64,000 nucleotides of DNA, taken from contig JOBE01000003.1 of the NCBI GenBank assembly GCA_000717735.1, positions 62,001 to 126,000 of the forward strand, given 5' to 3'. This DNA is from Streptomyces griseoluteus. Its GTDB lineage: Bacteria; Actinomycetota; Actinomycetes; Streptomycetales; Streptomycetaceae. A program made the position numbers and the translations under genes. The notes under the pieces were generated by a model, which saw nothing but the letters and a program-made list of their open reading frames with translations, did no database searches and was not told the origin of the DNA. Shown piece after piece: positions 19,213 through 28,700 of this stretch; the stretch's first letter is position 1; the number at the start of each line of letters is the position of its first letter.

Positions 19213-20142
19213 TTGTCCGAGCAGTCAGCACAGCCGGAGTACCGGATCGAGGATCTCGCCCATCACAGCGGGGCCACGGTCCGGACGATCCGCGCCTACC
19301 AGGACCGCGGTCTGCTGCCCCGCCCGGAGCGCCGGGGCAGGTCGAACGTGTACGGGGACGCGCACCTCGCGCGGCTCCGGCAGATCGCCGACCTCCTCGA
19401 CCGGGGCTACACCCTGGCCTCGATCAAGGAGCTTCTGGAGGCCTGGGACACCGGTCGGGGTCTCGGCGGGGTGCTCGGTCTGGTCGCGGAGGTCCACGGG
19501 CCGTGGACGGACGAGGAGGCGGACCGGATCTCCCGTGCGGAGCTGGACGCCCGCTTCGGCGGCACGCCGGACGAGGAGGCCATCCGGGAGGCCGTCGAGC
19601 TGGGCGTACTGGAGCGTCTCCCGGGCCGGGAGGCGGAGGAGTACCTCGTGCCGAGCCCCCAGGAGCTCGCGGTGGCAGCCGAGTTGTACGCGGCGGGGGT
19701 TCCGCTCGCGGCAATCACCGGCCATCTGAGGGAGCTTCGCGATCACGTGGAGCACATCGCCTCCCGTTTCCTTGAGTTCACGACCGAGTACGTCTTCGCG
19801 CGCTATCTGGAGCACCGGCCGCCGACGGACGCGGACGCGACCGAGGCGGCGACCATGGTGCGACGCCTCCGGCCGCTCGCCCAGCAGACCGTCGACGCGG
19901 AACTGGCGCGGGCCATGCGCCTGTTGGCCACTCGGCATCTGCAGCTCCATCTCTCCCCGGAAGCGCCGCAGGTGCGGGACGACGAGCCGCGTCCGGTTCC
20001 CCTTCCGGCCGCAACGGTCAGGGCCGTTCAGGACCTGGTGGGTCCGGAAGGGGTCGCGGCCTTCGTGGCGGCCGCCACGGAACGAGAGGTCCACAAAAGA
20101 ACATTGGACACTCTTGCCTCAAATAGGCCTATAGCGGACTAA
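19213..20142 (+). CDS. MerR family transcriptional regulator
   Basis: A 309-residue regulator. The N-terminal winged helix reads YRIEDLAHHSGATVRTIRAY and RGLLPRPERRGRSNVYGDAH, followed by RLRQIADLLDRGYTLASI, all standard MerR features. The roughly 200-residue C-terminal region is all-alpha and has no Cys cluster, so it is more likely a drug/ligand-sensing type than a metal sensor. I choose the TTG at 19213 because GGGAG lies five bases upstream; a GTG at 19201 would add four residues. It follows the EphD-like gene by about 150 bases and may regulate it. A DnaA-box cluster lies directly downstream. Confidence 0.87.
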   Translation: MSEQSAQPEYRIEDLAHHSGATVRTIRAYQDRGLLPRPERRGRSNVYGDAHLARLRQIADLLDRGYTLASIKELLEAWDTGRGLGGVLGLVAEVHGPWTDEEADRISRAELDARFGGTPDEEAIREAVELGVLERLPGREAEEYLVPSPQELAVAAELYAAGVPLAAITGHLRELRDHVEHIASRFLEFTTEYVFARYLEHRPPTDADATEAATMVRRLRPLAQQTVDAELARAMRLLATRHLQLHLSPEAPQVRDDEPRPVPLPAATVRAVQDLVGPEGVAAFVAAATEREVHKRTLDTLASNRPIAD

Positions 20143-20173
20143 CTTGGTTAAGTTGGCTGATATTAAAGCCTCG

Positions 20174-20240
20174 TTGTCCACAGAATCGCCAACTCGCCTG
20201 TGGATAAGTCGCTTTGGCTGTGGACCAAACCTGTGTACCA
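20174..20240. promoter_or_regulatory. DnaA-box cluster between merR and kptA
   Basis: Three consensus boxes within 54 bases: TTGTCCACA at 20174-20182 (plus), TTATCCACA at 20199-20207 (minus) and TGGTCCACA at 20219-20227 (minus; central G variant), plus a weak TGGTACACA at 20232-20240. The surrounding 20100-20180 is unusually A/T-rich for this genome. No gene is visible in the 140-base spacer. DnaA binding is inferred from sequence. Confidence 0.75.
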
Positions 20241-20282
20241 AAATCAATGGTCGGAAGATCCGAGCTCCGGCATCCTGACGGA

Positions 20283-20843
20283 ATGACCCGACAACAACCG
20301 CCGGACGAGCGCCGCACGGTGAAAGTCTCGAAGTACCTCTCCAAGCATCTGCGCCATCAGCCCGAGCGCATCGGCCTCGTCCTCGACGCCCACGGCTGGA
20401 CCGAGATCGACGCACTGCTCGGCGCCACGGCACGCCACGGCTTCCCGATCACCCGCGAGGAACTCGACCACGTCGTCGCGACCAACGACAAGAAGCGCTT
20501 CGCGATCGAGGGCACCCGCATCCGGGCCAGCCAGGGCCACACCGTCGACGTGGACCTGGACCTGCCGGCCGCCGAACCGCCCGCGTACCTCTATCACGGT
20601 ACGGTCGCGGCCCGCCTTCCCGCGATCCGGGCGGAGGGCCTGCGCCCCATGACCCGCCACCATGTGCATCTCTCCCCCGACCGCGAGACCGCGACCCGGG
20701 TCGGCGCGCGCCGTGGGCGGCCGGTCGTCCTCAGCGTCGACGCCGGCGCCATGCACCGGGCCGGGCACGTCTTCCGCGTCAGCGCCAACGGAGTCTGGCT
20801 GGCCGACGCCGTCCCCCCGGAGTTCCTGCGCTTCCCGGATTGA
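20283..20843 (+). CDS. kptA: RNA 2'-phosphotransferase (Tpt1/KptA family)
   Basis: A 186-residue enzyme that transfers an internal RNA 2'-phosphate to NAD+, forming ADP-ribose 1'',2''-cyclic phosphate. The N-terminal winged-helix RNA-binding lobe reads KVSKYLSKHLRHQPERIGLVLDAHGW, holding the conserved Arg-His. The NAD lobe contains LYHGTVAARLPAIRAEGL and HHVHLSPDRETATRVGARRG. Length matches bacterial KptA. Bacteria lack the spliced tRNA substrate, so its job here is unknown. The ATG at 20283 begins MTRQQPPDERR. It sits alone between a DnaA-box cluster and a small conserved gene. Confidence 0.94.
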   Translation: MTRQQPPDERRTVKVSKYLSKHLRHQPERIGLVLDAHGWTEIDALLGATARHGFPITREELDHVVATNDKKRFAIEGTRIRASQGHTVDVDLDLPAAEPPAYLYHGTVAARLPAIRAEGLRPMTRHHVHLSPDRETATRVGARRGRPVVLSVDAGAMHRAGHVFRVSANGVWLADAVPPEFLRFPD

Positions 20844-20880
20844 GCCCTCCCCGGACGGGCCGTACGGCATGATCGTCTGT

Positions 20881-21333
20881 ATGGCACACCCGCACCTGCC
20901 CAGCACCGAAGCCGCCGTCACCGCGATCCGCGAGATCGCCCAGGAGTTCGGGCTGGAGATGACGGTGACCGACGACATCGGGGCGGACCGGACGTCCCGG
21001 CGTACCTCCTCCGGCGCGTTCGCCGTTCTCGACCCGGACGGCTCGCTGCCGCACGAGGCCTACGTCGAACTGGGCGGATCCCCCTCCGTCACGGTCCAGG
21101 TCTTCTCCGAGGGCGACGCCAGGATCACCGTGGACGGCATCGAGTTCGCGGACATACCGCGCGACGCCGTCCCCGCGTTCCTCCGCTCGGTCCACGGCGG
21201 CCTCGCCCATGTGAAGGGCCGCTTCTTCCCGCCCGGCTGGTGGCTGATCGTTCCCCTTCCCGGCGACGAGACGTACAAGGAACTCGTCCCCGGCGCCTCG
21301 CTCACCAGCTGGCTGAACAGCCGGGTCCGCTGA
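20881..21333 (+). CDS. Conserved hypothetical protein
   Basis: A 150-residue soluble protein starting MAHPHLPSTEAAVTAIREIA. No signal or membrane segment. A small alpha/beta domain is suggested, with a Trp/Pro-rich motif RFFPPGWWLIVPLPGDETY near the C-terminus. I do not recognise a family. An in-frame ATG at 20869 would add four residues, but CATGAT just before could be a -10 element of a leaderless promoter, favouring 20881. It follows kptA by 37 bases. Confidence 0.7.
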   Translation: MAHPHLPSTEAAVTAIREIAQEFGLEMTVTDDIGADRTSRRTSSGAFAVLDPDGSLPHEAYVELGGSPSVTVQVFSEGDARITVDGIEFADIPRDAVPAFLRSVHGGLAHVKGRFFPPGWWLIVPLPGDETYKELVPGASLTSWLNSRVR

Positions 21334-21337
21334 CCGC

Positions 21338-21402
21338 CGGGTACCGCAGTCCGGTACCGCACGCCGGTACCGCACGCCGGTACCGCACGCCGTGCCGTAC
21401 AT
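21338..21402. repeat. 13-bp tandem repeat with GGTACC palindromes
   Basis: The unit CCGGTACCGCACG occurs three times exactly (21351-21389), flanked by a variant copy before (CGGGTACCGCAGT) and a decayed copy after (CCGTGCCGTACAT). Each exact unit contains the 8-bp palindrome CGGTACCG, so the array presents regularly spaced dyads about 1.25 helical turns apart just upstream of the LLM oxidoreductase promoter. Confidence 0.85.
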
Positions 21403-21437
21403 CGACGCGCGTTTTGTGACGCGCGTACTGTGGCGAG

Positions 21438-22331
21438 ATGCGTCTGAGCACCGTGATCCTCCCCATCCACCGATGGAGCGAGGGGCAGAAGAACTGGCGG
21501 CGGGCCGAGGAACTCGGCTTCCATGCCGCCTACACCTACGACCACCTGTCCTGGCGGACCTTCCGGGACAGCACCTGGTTCGGGGCGATGCCCACCCTGA
21601 CCGCGGCAGCGACGGCCACCGAGCGGATCCGGCTCGGGACGCTCGTGACCTCGCCGAACTTCCGGCATCCGGTGACCCTCGCCAAGGAGCTCATGTCGCT
21701 CGACGACATCTCCGACGGACGGATCACGCTCGGCATCGGTGCGGGCGGCAGCGGCTTCGACGCCACCGCGCTGGGTCAGGAGCCGTGGTCGCCGAAGGAG
21801 CGGGCCGACAGGTTCGGCGAGTTCGTGGCGCTGCTCGACCGCCTCCTCACCGAGGAAGCGGTGACCGAGCGGGGCACGTACTACGCGGCGGACGAGGCGC
21901 GGAACATCCCCGGCTGCGTCCAGCGCCCCCGGCTGCCGTTCGCCGTGGCCGCGACCGGGCCGCGCGGGCTGAAGCTGGCCGCCCGGTACGGGCAGGCGTG
22001 GGTGACGACCGGTGACCCGAAGCTGTTCGATGAGGGCACTCCCGAACAGTCGGTGGCGGCGCTGGCCTCCCAGATCGAGAAGCTCGGCAAGGCGTGCGCC
22101 GAGACGGGCCGGGATGTGACCGGCCTCGACAAGGTCCTGCTGACCGGCTTCACCCCGGACCGGGGCCGGCCCCTGGAGTCCGTGGACGCCTTCGTCGACT
22201 TCGCCGGACGCCACCGCGAGCTGGGCTTCACCGAGATCGTGATCCACTGGCCGATCCCGGACTCCGACTTCGCCGCCGACCAGGCCGTCTTCGAACGGAT
22301 CGCCACCGAGTCGCTCGCCCAGCTGGGCTGA
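21438..22331 (+). CDS. LLM class F420-dependent oxidoreductase
   Basis: A 297-residue TIM-barrel flavin/F420 enzyme of the luciferase-like monooxygenase family. Recognisable parts are the N-terminal MRLSTVILPIHRW, TATERIRLGTLVTSPNFRHP, SLDDISDGRITLGIGAGGSG and AATGPRGLKLAARYGQAW. The length and the GIGAGGS motif favour a reductase using F420, common in Streptomyces. TACTGT at 21426, six bases before the ATG, is a good -10 for a leaderless transcript, flanked by two direct copies of GACGCGCGT (21404-21412 and 21418-21426). Substrate unknown. Confidence 0.9.
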   Translation: MRLSTVILPIHRWSEGQKNWRRAEELGFHAAYTYDHLSWRTFRDSTWFGAMPTLTAAATATERIRLGTLVTSPNFRHPVTLAKELMSLDDISDGRITLGIGAGGSGFDATALGQEPWSPKERADRFGEFVALLDRLLTEEAVTERGTYYAADEARNIPGCVQRPRLPFAVAATGPRGLKLAARYGQAWVTTGDPKLFDEGTPEQSVAALASQIEKLGKACAETGRDVTGLDKVLLTGFTPDRGRPLESVDAFVDFAGRHRELGFTEIVIHWPIPDSDFAADQAVFERIATESLAQLG

Positions 22332-22346
22332 CCAGCCGGAACCGTC

Positions 22347-22404
22347 GGGCCCGTCATGACGGGCCCCGCGGGCCCACCGCCCGGCGGATCAGGCGATCCG
22401 CCGG
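22347..22404. terminator. Two adjacent inverted repeats between convergent genes
   Basis: A perfect 20-base palindrome with arms GGGCCCGTCA / TGACGGGCCC (22347-22366) is followed by a 10-bp hairpin CCGGCGGATC-AGGC-GATCCGCCGG (22381-22404). They lie after the LLM gene and overlap the last codon region of the convergent Cys-rich gene; likely a bidirectional terminator. Confidence 0.7.
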
Positions 22405-22910
22405 GCATGGCCCCGCCACAGGGCCAGCAGGACCGGCGAGCCGACCGGTTCAGGACCCGCCGCACAGACGTCGAAATGGCTGACCCGGCACGTGTCGGAC
22501 GGCACGGCGGACCGCAGATTGACCGCGGTCCCGTCGCCCGCGACGCGCCAGCGACTCCCCGCCGGGACGACACCCGCCCTCAGCTCCCCGGGCTCGATCA
22601 TGATCCAGCGGCCCCGCACGGTGCGGTGCCACTCGGCGCGCGCCCCGCACCGGCCACAGGCCGCGCCGCCCGGAGTCGCCACGTCGGCGGACCGCGCCTT
22701 CTGAACCGGGAGGACGGGCCGGCGAACCGCACAGGTCACGGGGTCGACCAGGCCGGCCAGGACGTCTCCCACCAGCACCGGATCCCGCGCCGGCAGCCCC
22801 GCTCCGACCCCCTCGCAGCCCGCGCACAGGGACATGCCGAGGCTCGCGACCCACGTCCCGTACGGCGCGCCGCAGGAGTCGCATTCATCGCTTCGCCGGC
22901 CCGAGCCCAT
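22389..22910 (-). CDS. Cys-rich protein, probable DUF6083 family
   Basis: A 173-residue soluble protein with zinc-ribbon-like Cys pairs: CDSCGAPYG and CAGCEG near the N-terminus and CGRCGARAEWHRT in the middle. The C-terminal part has RWIMIEPGELRAG and CRVSHFDVC, which I associate with the Streptomyces DUF6083 family. The function is unknown; the Cys layout suggests zinc binding. The gene is divergent from the HAD gene at 23112 with a 201-base spacer that contains the hairpin GTGCGG-CTCC-CCGCAC near 23070. Confidence 0.68.
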   Translation of the reverse strand: MGSGRRSDECDSCGAPYGTWVASLGMSLCAGCEGVGAGLPARDPVLVGDVLAGLVDPVTCAVRRPVLPVQKARSADVATPGGAACGRCGARAEWHRTVRGRWIMIEPGELRAGVVPAGSRWRVAGDGTAVNLRSAVPSDTCRVSHFDVCAAGPEPVGSPVLLALWRGHARRIA

Positions 22911-23111
22911 GCCCCGCCCCCTTGAGACGCCATCAGCTCTCAGGGATCTTCCCCATCACTCCGAAAACGAACGGACGTTTACGGCCACGTCGGGGCGGGC
23001 GTACACACCGGCCTCGGACATGCCGCCGCGGCGGGATCGACCGGCATTCTCCGACCACTCATATGTGCGGCTCCCCGCACGCCCGTGCGTCCGGTGCGGA
23101 AGAATGGTGCG

Positions 23112-23993
23112 GTGACCTCTCCCCGTGCCCCGCGCACCTCCGCCCCGGCGCCCCGGCTGATCGCCACCGACCTCGACGGCACGCTGCTGCGTGACGACAA
23201 GTCCGTCTCCGAGCGCACGGTCGCCGCCCTCGCCGCGGCCGAGCGGGCCGGAATCGAGGTCTTCTTCGTCACCGGCCGCCCGGCCCGCTGGATGGACGTG
23301 GTCAGCGACCACGTCCACGGCCACGGCCTGGCGATCTGCGCCAACGGCGCCGCGGTCGTCGACCTGCACGCCGGGGGCACCTTCCTGGAGATCCACCCAC
23401 TGGAGCGGCCGATCGCCCTCGACGTCGTACGGGCGCTGCGCGCCGCCGCGCCCGGGACGTCCTTCGCGGTCGAGCTGACCACCGGCATCCACTACGAGCC
23501 GCAGTACCCGCCGTTCTTCCTCGACCCCGGCGCGACCGTCGCCACCGCCGAGAAGCTCCTCTTCGAGGAGGCGCCCGGAGCCGCGGCCCCGGTCCTGAAG
23601 CTGCTCGCCCAGCACCCGGAGCTCGACCCCGACGTGTTCCTGTCGGTGGCCAGGGCGGCCGCCGGGGAGCGGGCCTCGTTCACCAGGTCCAGCCCCAACA
23701 CCCTCATCGAGATCAGCGCCCTCGGAGTCTCCAAGGCCTCCACCCTGGCCCTCTGCTGCGCCGAGCGCGGCATCACGGCAGACGAGGTCGTCGCCTTCGG
23801 CGACATGCCCAACGACATCGAGATGCTGACCTGGGCGGGCCGCTCCTACGCGATGGGCAACGCCCACCCCGACGTGCTCGCCGCCGCCTCCGGCCATACG
23901 GCAGGCAACAACGAGGACGGGGTGGCCGTCGTCATCGAACAACTGGTCGCCGAGGCACTGCGCGCCGCCGAGGACCGGACCGACCGGCCTTAA
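23112..23993 (+). CDS. Cof-type HAD-superfamily phosphatase
   Basis: A 293-residue HAD hydrolase. Motif I is [20 protein letters not shown], motif II FFVTGRPARW, motif III Lys in ALGVSKASTLAL and motif [21 protein letters not shown]. The start is taken as the GTG at 23112 (VTSPRAPRTSAPAPRL); the frame is open nine codons further. It is a probable paralogue of the serS-linked HAD at 9385-10191. Substrate unknown. Confidence 0.9.
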   Translation: MTSPRAPRTSAPAPRLIATDLDGTLLRDDKSVSERTVAALAAAERAGIEVFFVTGRPARWMDVVSDHVHGHGLAICANGAAVVDLHAGGTFLEIHPLERPIALDVVRALRAAAPGTSFAVELTTGIHYEPQYPPFFLDPGATVATAEKLLFEEAPGAAAPVLKLLAQHPELDPDVFLSVARAAAGERASFTRSSPNTLIEISALGVSKASTLALCCAERGITADEVVAFGDMPNDIEMLTWAGRSYAMGNAHPDVLAAASGHTAGNNEDGVAVVIEQLVAEALRAAEDRTDRP

Positions 23994-24041
23994 GACGCCG
24001 ACGGGCGCCACACACCGACCGACCACAGCTGCCGGCCGGTC

Positions 24042-25754
24042 TCAGAGCGGGGCCTCCCACACCACCGTCGTACCGTCCCCGCCCTCCCCGATTCCCGGTC
24101 CGCACCAGCTCGCGCCGCCCAGCGACTCGGCCCGTCGCGCCAGGTTGCGCAGACCGCTGCGCCGCCCGCCCGCCGGGAGGCCGATGCCGTCGTCGGCGAC
24201 CGAGAGCCGTACCCCGGCGGAACCGTCCGGCAGGGTGACGCCGGCGTCGACGACCACCTCGATCCGGCTCGCCTCCGCATGCCGGAAGGCGTTGGAGAGT
24301 GCCTCGCGCAGGGCGGCGATGAGGTTCTTGCCGGTGAGGTCGCCGACCATCGAGTCGATCGCGCCGAGAAAGCGGTGCGCCGGCTTGAAGCCGAGCGGCA
24401 CGGCGGCCATGTTGATCTCCCGCAGGACGCGGGTGCGCAGCCCGGACGGCGCCTCGGCGGGTCCCTGCTGGAGCGCGAAGATCGCCGTACGGATCTCCTG
24501 GATGGTCACGTCGAGCTCGTCCACCGCCTTGCCCACGCCCTCGCGTACGGCCGGCACGATCGATCTGCGCTGGGCGCTCTCCAGCATCATGCCGGTGGCG
24601 AAGAGCCGTTGGATGACGAGATCGTGCAGGTCGCGGGCGATCCGGTCGCGGTCCTCGTACACGGCGAGGCGTTCCCGGTCCCGCTGCGCGTCGGCCATCA
24701 TCAGGGCGAGCGCCGCCTGCGAGGCGAACTGGGTGGCGAGCGTCCGCTCCGCCTCGGAGAACGGACGGGCGCCCCGTACCCGTGGCGTGGCGAGCGCGCC
24801 GAGCACCCGACCGCCGCTCTGCAGCGGCAGCATCATGCTCGGGCCGTACGGAGAGGTCAGTCGGCTGGTCATGCGGGAGTCCGTCGACGCGTCCGCCACG
24901 AAGACCGCCTCCCCCTCCAGAAGCTGTCGCACCACCTCGCTCTCGGGCGGGATGACCACGCCCAGCGACTTCGTGGGCCGGGGGGAGGAGACGGCGACGA
25001 TCTCCAGGCCGCCTTCCTCGGAGGGCAGCAGCACGATCCCGGCGTCCGCGTCGGCAAGGCGGCGGGCCTGCTCGGCGACGACCGTGAGGGCGTCGTCCGC
25101 GTCCCCGCCGGAGAGCAGCGCGGTGGTGACGGCGACCGAGCCGTCGATCCACCGCTCGCGCTGCCGGGCGGCCTCGTACAGACGGGCGTTGCCGATGGCG
25201 ATGCCCGCCTCGGTGGCCAGCACCCGGACCATGTGCACGTCGTAGTCGTTGAACTCGCCGCCGCCGCGCTTCTCCGCGAGGTACAGGTTGCCGAAGATCT
25301 CGCCCTGCACCCGGATGGGGACGCCGAGGAAGGTCCGCATCGGGGGGTGCCCCGGCGGGAGGCCCGCCGAGCGGGGATCGGTGGACAGGTCGGCGAGCCG
25401 GATGGTCTGCGGTTCGCGGATCAGCGCGCCCAGGAGCCCGGCGTGGCCGTCGGGGCGGTGTCCGATCAGGCGGGCCACGTCCTCGCCGACGCCGAAGGTG
25501 ACGAAGTCGTAGAGGCCCTTGCCCTCCTCGTCGACGACGCCGATCGCGGCGTAGCGGGCGTCGGAGAGTTCGGCGGCCGTCTCGCAGATGCGGTCGAGGG
25601 TGGAGTGGAGTTCGAGCCCGGTTCCGACCGAGCGCATGGCCTCCAGGAGCTGCGGTACGCGGGCGGTGAGCTCCGTGGACAGCCCCTGGAGGCTGCGGGT
25701 GGCCTGGGTGGCGGCTTCCAGGGGGTCCGGGGCGTCGGACGCTGCGGCGGTCAT
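24042..25754 (-). CDS. Two-GAF-domain sensor histidine kinase (DevS/DosT-like)
   Basis: A 570-residue soluble kinase with no membrane segment. GAF-A spans about 50-200 (RICETAAELSDARYAAIGVV ... FLGVPIRVQGEIFGNLYLAE), GAF-B about 215-365, then a HisKA_3 dimerisation domain with the phospho-acceptor His in RDRIARDLHDLVIQRLFATG and a HATPase_c domain (ALREALSNAFRHAEAS, DDGIGLP, SGLRNLARRAESLGG). The domain order matches mycobacterial DevS/DosT, which sense oxygen, CO or redox through haem in GAF-A. It lies 20 bases after cydDC on the same strand, so it is probably in the cydABDC operon. No response regulator gene is adjacent, so its partner is elsewhere. Confidence 0.92.
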   Translation of the reverse strand: MTAAASDAPDPLEAATQATRSLQGLSTELTARVPQLLEAMRSVGTGLELHSTLDRICETAAELSDARYAAIGVVDEEGKGLYDFVTFGVGEDVARLIGHRPDGHAGLLGALIREPQTIRLADLSTDPRSAGLPPGHPPMRTFLGVPIRVQGEIFGNLYLAEKRGGGEFNDYDVHMVRVLATEAGIAIGNARLYEAARQRERWIDGSVAVTTALLSGGDADDALTVVAEQARRLADADAGIVLLPSEEGGLEIVAVSSPRPTKSLGVVIPPESEVVRQLLEGEAVFVADASTDSRMTSRLTSPYGPSMMLPLQSGGRVLGALATPRVRGARPFSEAERTLATQFASQAALALMMADAQRDRERLAVYEDRDRIARDLHDLVIQRLFATGMMLESAQRRSIVPAVREGVGKAVDELDVTIQEIRTAIFALQQGPAEAPSGLRTRVLREINMAAVPLGFKPAHRFLGAIDSMVGDLTGKNLIAALREALSNAFRHAEASRIEVVVDAGVTLPDGSAGVRLSVADDGIGLPAGGRRSGLRNLARRAESLGGASWCGPGIGEGGDGTTVVWEAPL

Positions 25755-25774
25755 GACCTTGAGCCTAGTAAGTC

Positions 25775-28700
25775 CTATTTGGCGAGAAAAGTCGGCCGCC
25801 CTGTTCCGGCCTTCGTGGAAGTGGCGAGCAGGTCGGTCTCCCGCTCCTGCTCCAGCATCCGGCGCAGCGGGCCGTCCTCCTCGGCCAGTTCCACGTACGG
25901 GCCGCGCTGGACGGTTCGGCCCTCGTCCAGGACCAGTACCTCGTCGACCGCGTCGAGACCGTGCAGACGGTGGGTGATGAGGAGAGTCGTACGGCCCTCG
26001 GTGGCGCGGAGCAGGTCGTCCGTGAGCGCGTCGGCGGTGGCCAGGTCCAGGTGCTCCGCCGGCTCGTCGAGGACGAGGACCGGGAAGTCGGCGAGGAGCG
26101 CACGGGCGAGTGCCAGGCGCTGCCGCTGACCGCCGGAGAGCCGGGAGCCGTGCTCGCCCACGAGGGTGCCGAGCCCCTCGGGAAGTCCGTCCACCCAGTC
26201 GAGCAGTCGGGCCCTGCGCAGCGCCTCGCGCAGTTCCTCGTCGCTCGCCCCGGTGCGGGCGAGCCGCAGGTTCTCGCGGACGGAGCTGTCGAAGAGGTGC
26301 GCGTCCTGGGCGCAGAGGCCGACGAGGCGCCGGACGGTGTCGCCGTCGAGCTCCCGGGCGGGCACCCCACCGAGCCGGTACATGCCCTGTTCCACGTCGA
26401 GGAACCGCAGCAGCACCTGGGCGAGGGTGGTCTTGCCGGAGCCGGAGGCGCCGACGACCGCGACCCGGCGCCCGGCCTCCAGGGTGAGCCGGAAGTCGGC
26501 CAGCGCCGGCCGCTCCTGCCCGGCGTGACGGGCGGAGAGCCCGGCCAGCTCCAGCGGGAACGGGCTCGCCGGGGGAGTCTCGGGCGTGGCCGGCTCGTGT
26601 ACGGGTACGGGGGCGTCGAGCACCTCGAAGACCCGCTCGGCGCTGTGCTTGACGCGCTGCCGGTACTGCACGGCGAGCGGCAGCCCGGTGACGGCCTCGA
26701 AGGCGGCCAGCGGCGTGAGGACGACCACGGCGAGGGCCACCCCGTCGAGCCGCCCGTCCCGTACGGCCTGGACGCCGACGACCGCGGCGGCGACGACCGT
26801 CAGACCGCAGACGAGGGCGGAGAGCCCGGCACCGAGCGCGGTGGCCGCGGACTGCCGGGAGGCGATGCCGGTGAGGGCCCGGTCGGCGGTCAGCGCCCGG
26901 TCCATCCTGTCCCGCAGCGCACCGGCCACCGTCAGCTCGGCGCAGCCGTGGAGCAGATCGGCCACGGCGGTCGCCAGGGCGCCGCGCGCGGGCGCGAGCC
27001 GCTGTTCGGCCCGGCGGGCGAGCGCCCCTCCGGCCGCCGGTACGGCGACTCCCGCGACCAGCAGGCCCACGGCGAGGACGGCGCCCGCCTCGGGCAGCAG
27101 CCAGGCGGTGAACCCGGCGGAGGCGACACCCACGAGGAGCGCGGCGCCCGCCGGCAGCAGCCAGCGGAGCCAGTAGTCCTGGAGCGCGTCGACGTCCTGG
27201 ACGAGCCGGGCGAGCAGGTCTCCGCGGCGCGTGCGGCGCAGCCCCGCCGGGGCGATCCGCTCAAGCCGTCGGTAGACGGAGACGCGGAGCTCGGCGAGCA
27301 TGCGGAGGACGGCGTCGTGCGAGACGAGCCGCTCGGCGTACCGGAAGACGGCCCGCCCGATACCGAAGGCGCGCGTGGCGGTGACGGCCACCATCAGGTA
27401 GAGCACGGGCGGTTGTTCGGAAGCGCGTGAGATGAGCCATCCGGACACGGCCATGAGCCCGACGGCGGAGCCGAGGGCAAGGCTTCCGAGCAGCAGCGCG
27501 AGCGCCATCCTGCCCTTGAGCTCCCCCGCCATGCCCCGCACGCGGGCGAGGACCGACCCGCCGGTCGTGGGCGGCTGTTCCGCGAGGGGCGCCGTGTACG
27601 GGCGCGCGTCCGTGCCGGGGCCCGCGCTGCCCCGGACGGTCACGCCGGGCGTCTCCGGCTGGGCGGTCCCCGCGTCCTGCGACGTACCGTCCGACTCCAG
27701 CGTCACCACCCGGTCCGCGACCGCCAGCAGCGCCGGCCGGTGCACGACCAGGAGTACGGTCCGCCCCGCCGCGAGGCGGCGGACCGCGTCGACCACACCC
27801 GCCTCGGTCTCGCCGTCGAGCGCGGCCGTCGGCTCGTCGAGCAGCAGCAGCGGCCGGTCGGCCAGGAAGGCCCGGGCCAGCGCGAGGCGTTGCCTCTGCC
27901 CCGACGAGAGGCCGGCACCGTCCTCACCCAGGGCCGTGTCGAGCCCCTGGGGCAGCCCGGCGACGAACCCGTCCGCCCCCGCGTCGCGCAGGGCCTCCCG
28001 TACCGCCTCGTCGGTGGCGTCCGGGCGGGCGAGCCGTACGTTCTCGGCGACCGTCCCCGCGAAGAGGTACGGGCGCTGCGGCACCCAGGCGATCCGGGCC
28101 CGCCACTCCTCCAGGTCCAGCGACCGCAGGTCGACGCCCCCGACCCGTACCGAACCGCCCTCCTCCGGCACCGCGAACCCGAGGACCACATCGAGCAACG
28201 TCGACTTCCCGACCCCGCTCGGCCCGACCAGGGCCACCGTCTCGCCCGGCTCGACCGTCAGCGTCGCCGCGTCGAGGGAGGGTTCGGCCCGCCCGGCGTG
28301 CCGTACCGTCACCCCTTCGAGCTCCAGCCTGAGGGAGTCGGGGACGGCGCCCGCGCCCCCCTCGCGTACCGGCTGCTCCAGGACGTCGAAGATCTCCTCC
28401 GCCGCCGCGAGTCCCTCCGCCGCTGCGTGAAACTGCGCTCCCACCTGCCGCAGCGGCAGATACGCCTCGGGGGCCAGGATCAGGATGACGAGCCCGGTGT
28501 ACAGGTCCAGGTCGCCGTGCACGAGCCGCATGCCGATGCTCACGGCGACGAGCGCGACCGACAGCGTCGCGAGGAGCTCCAGGGCGAAGGAGGAGAGGAA
28601 GGCGATCCGCAGCGTGCGCATCGTCGCCCGGCGGTACTCCGAGGTGATCTCGCGGATCGACTCGGCCTGGGCCTTCGCCCGGCCGAAGATCTTGAGGGTG

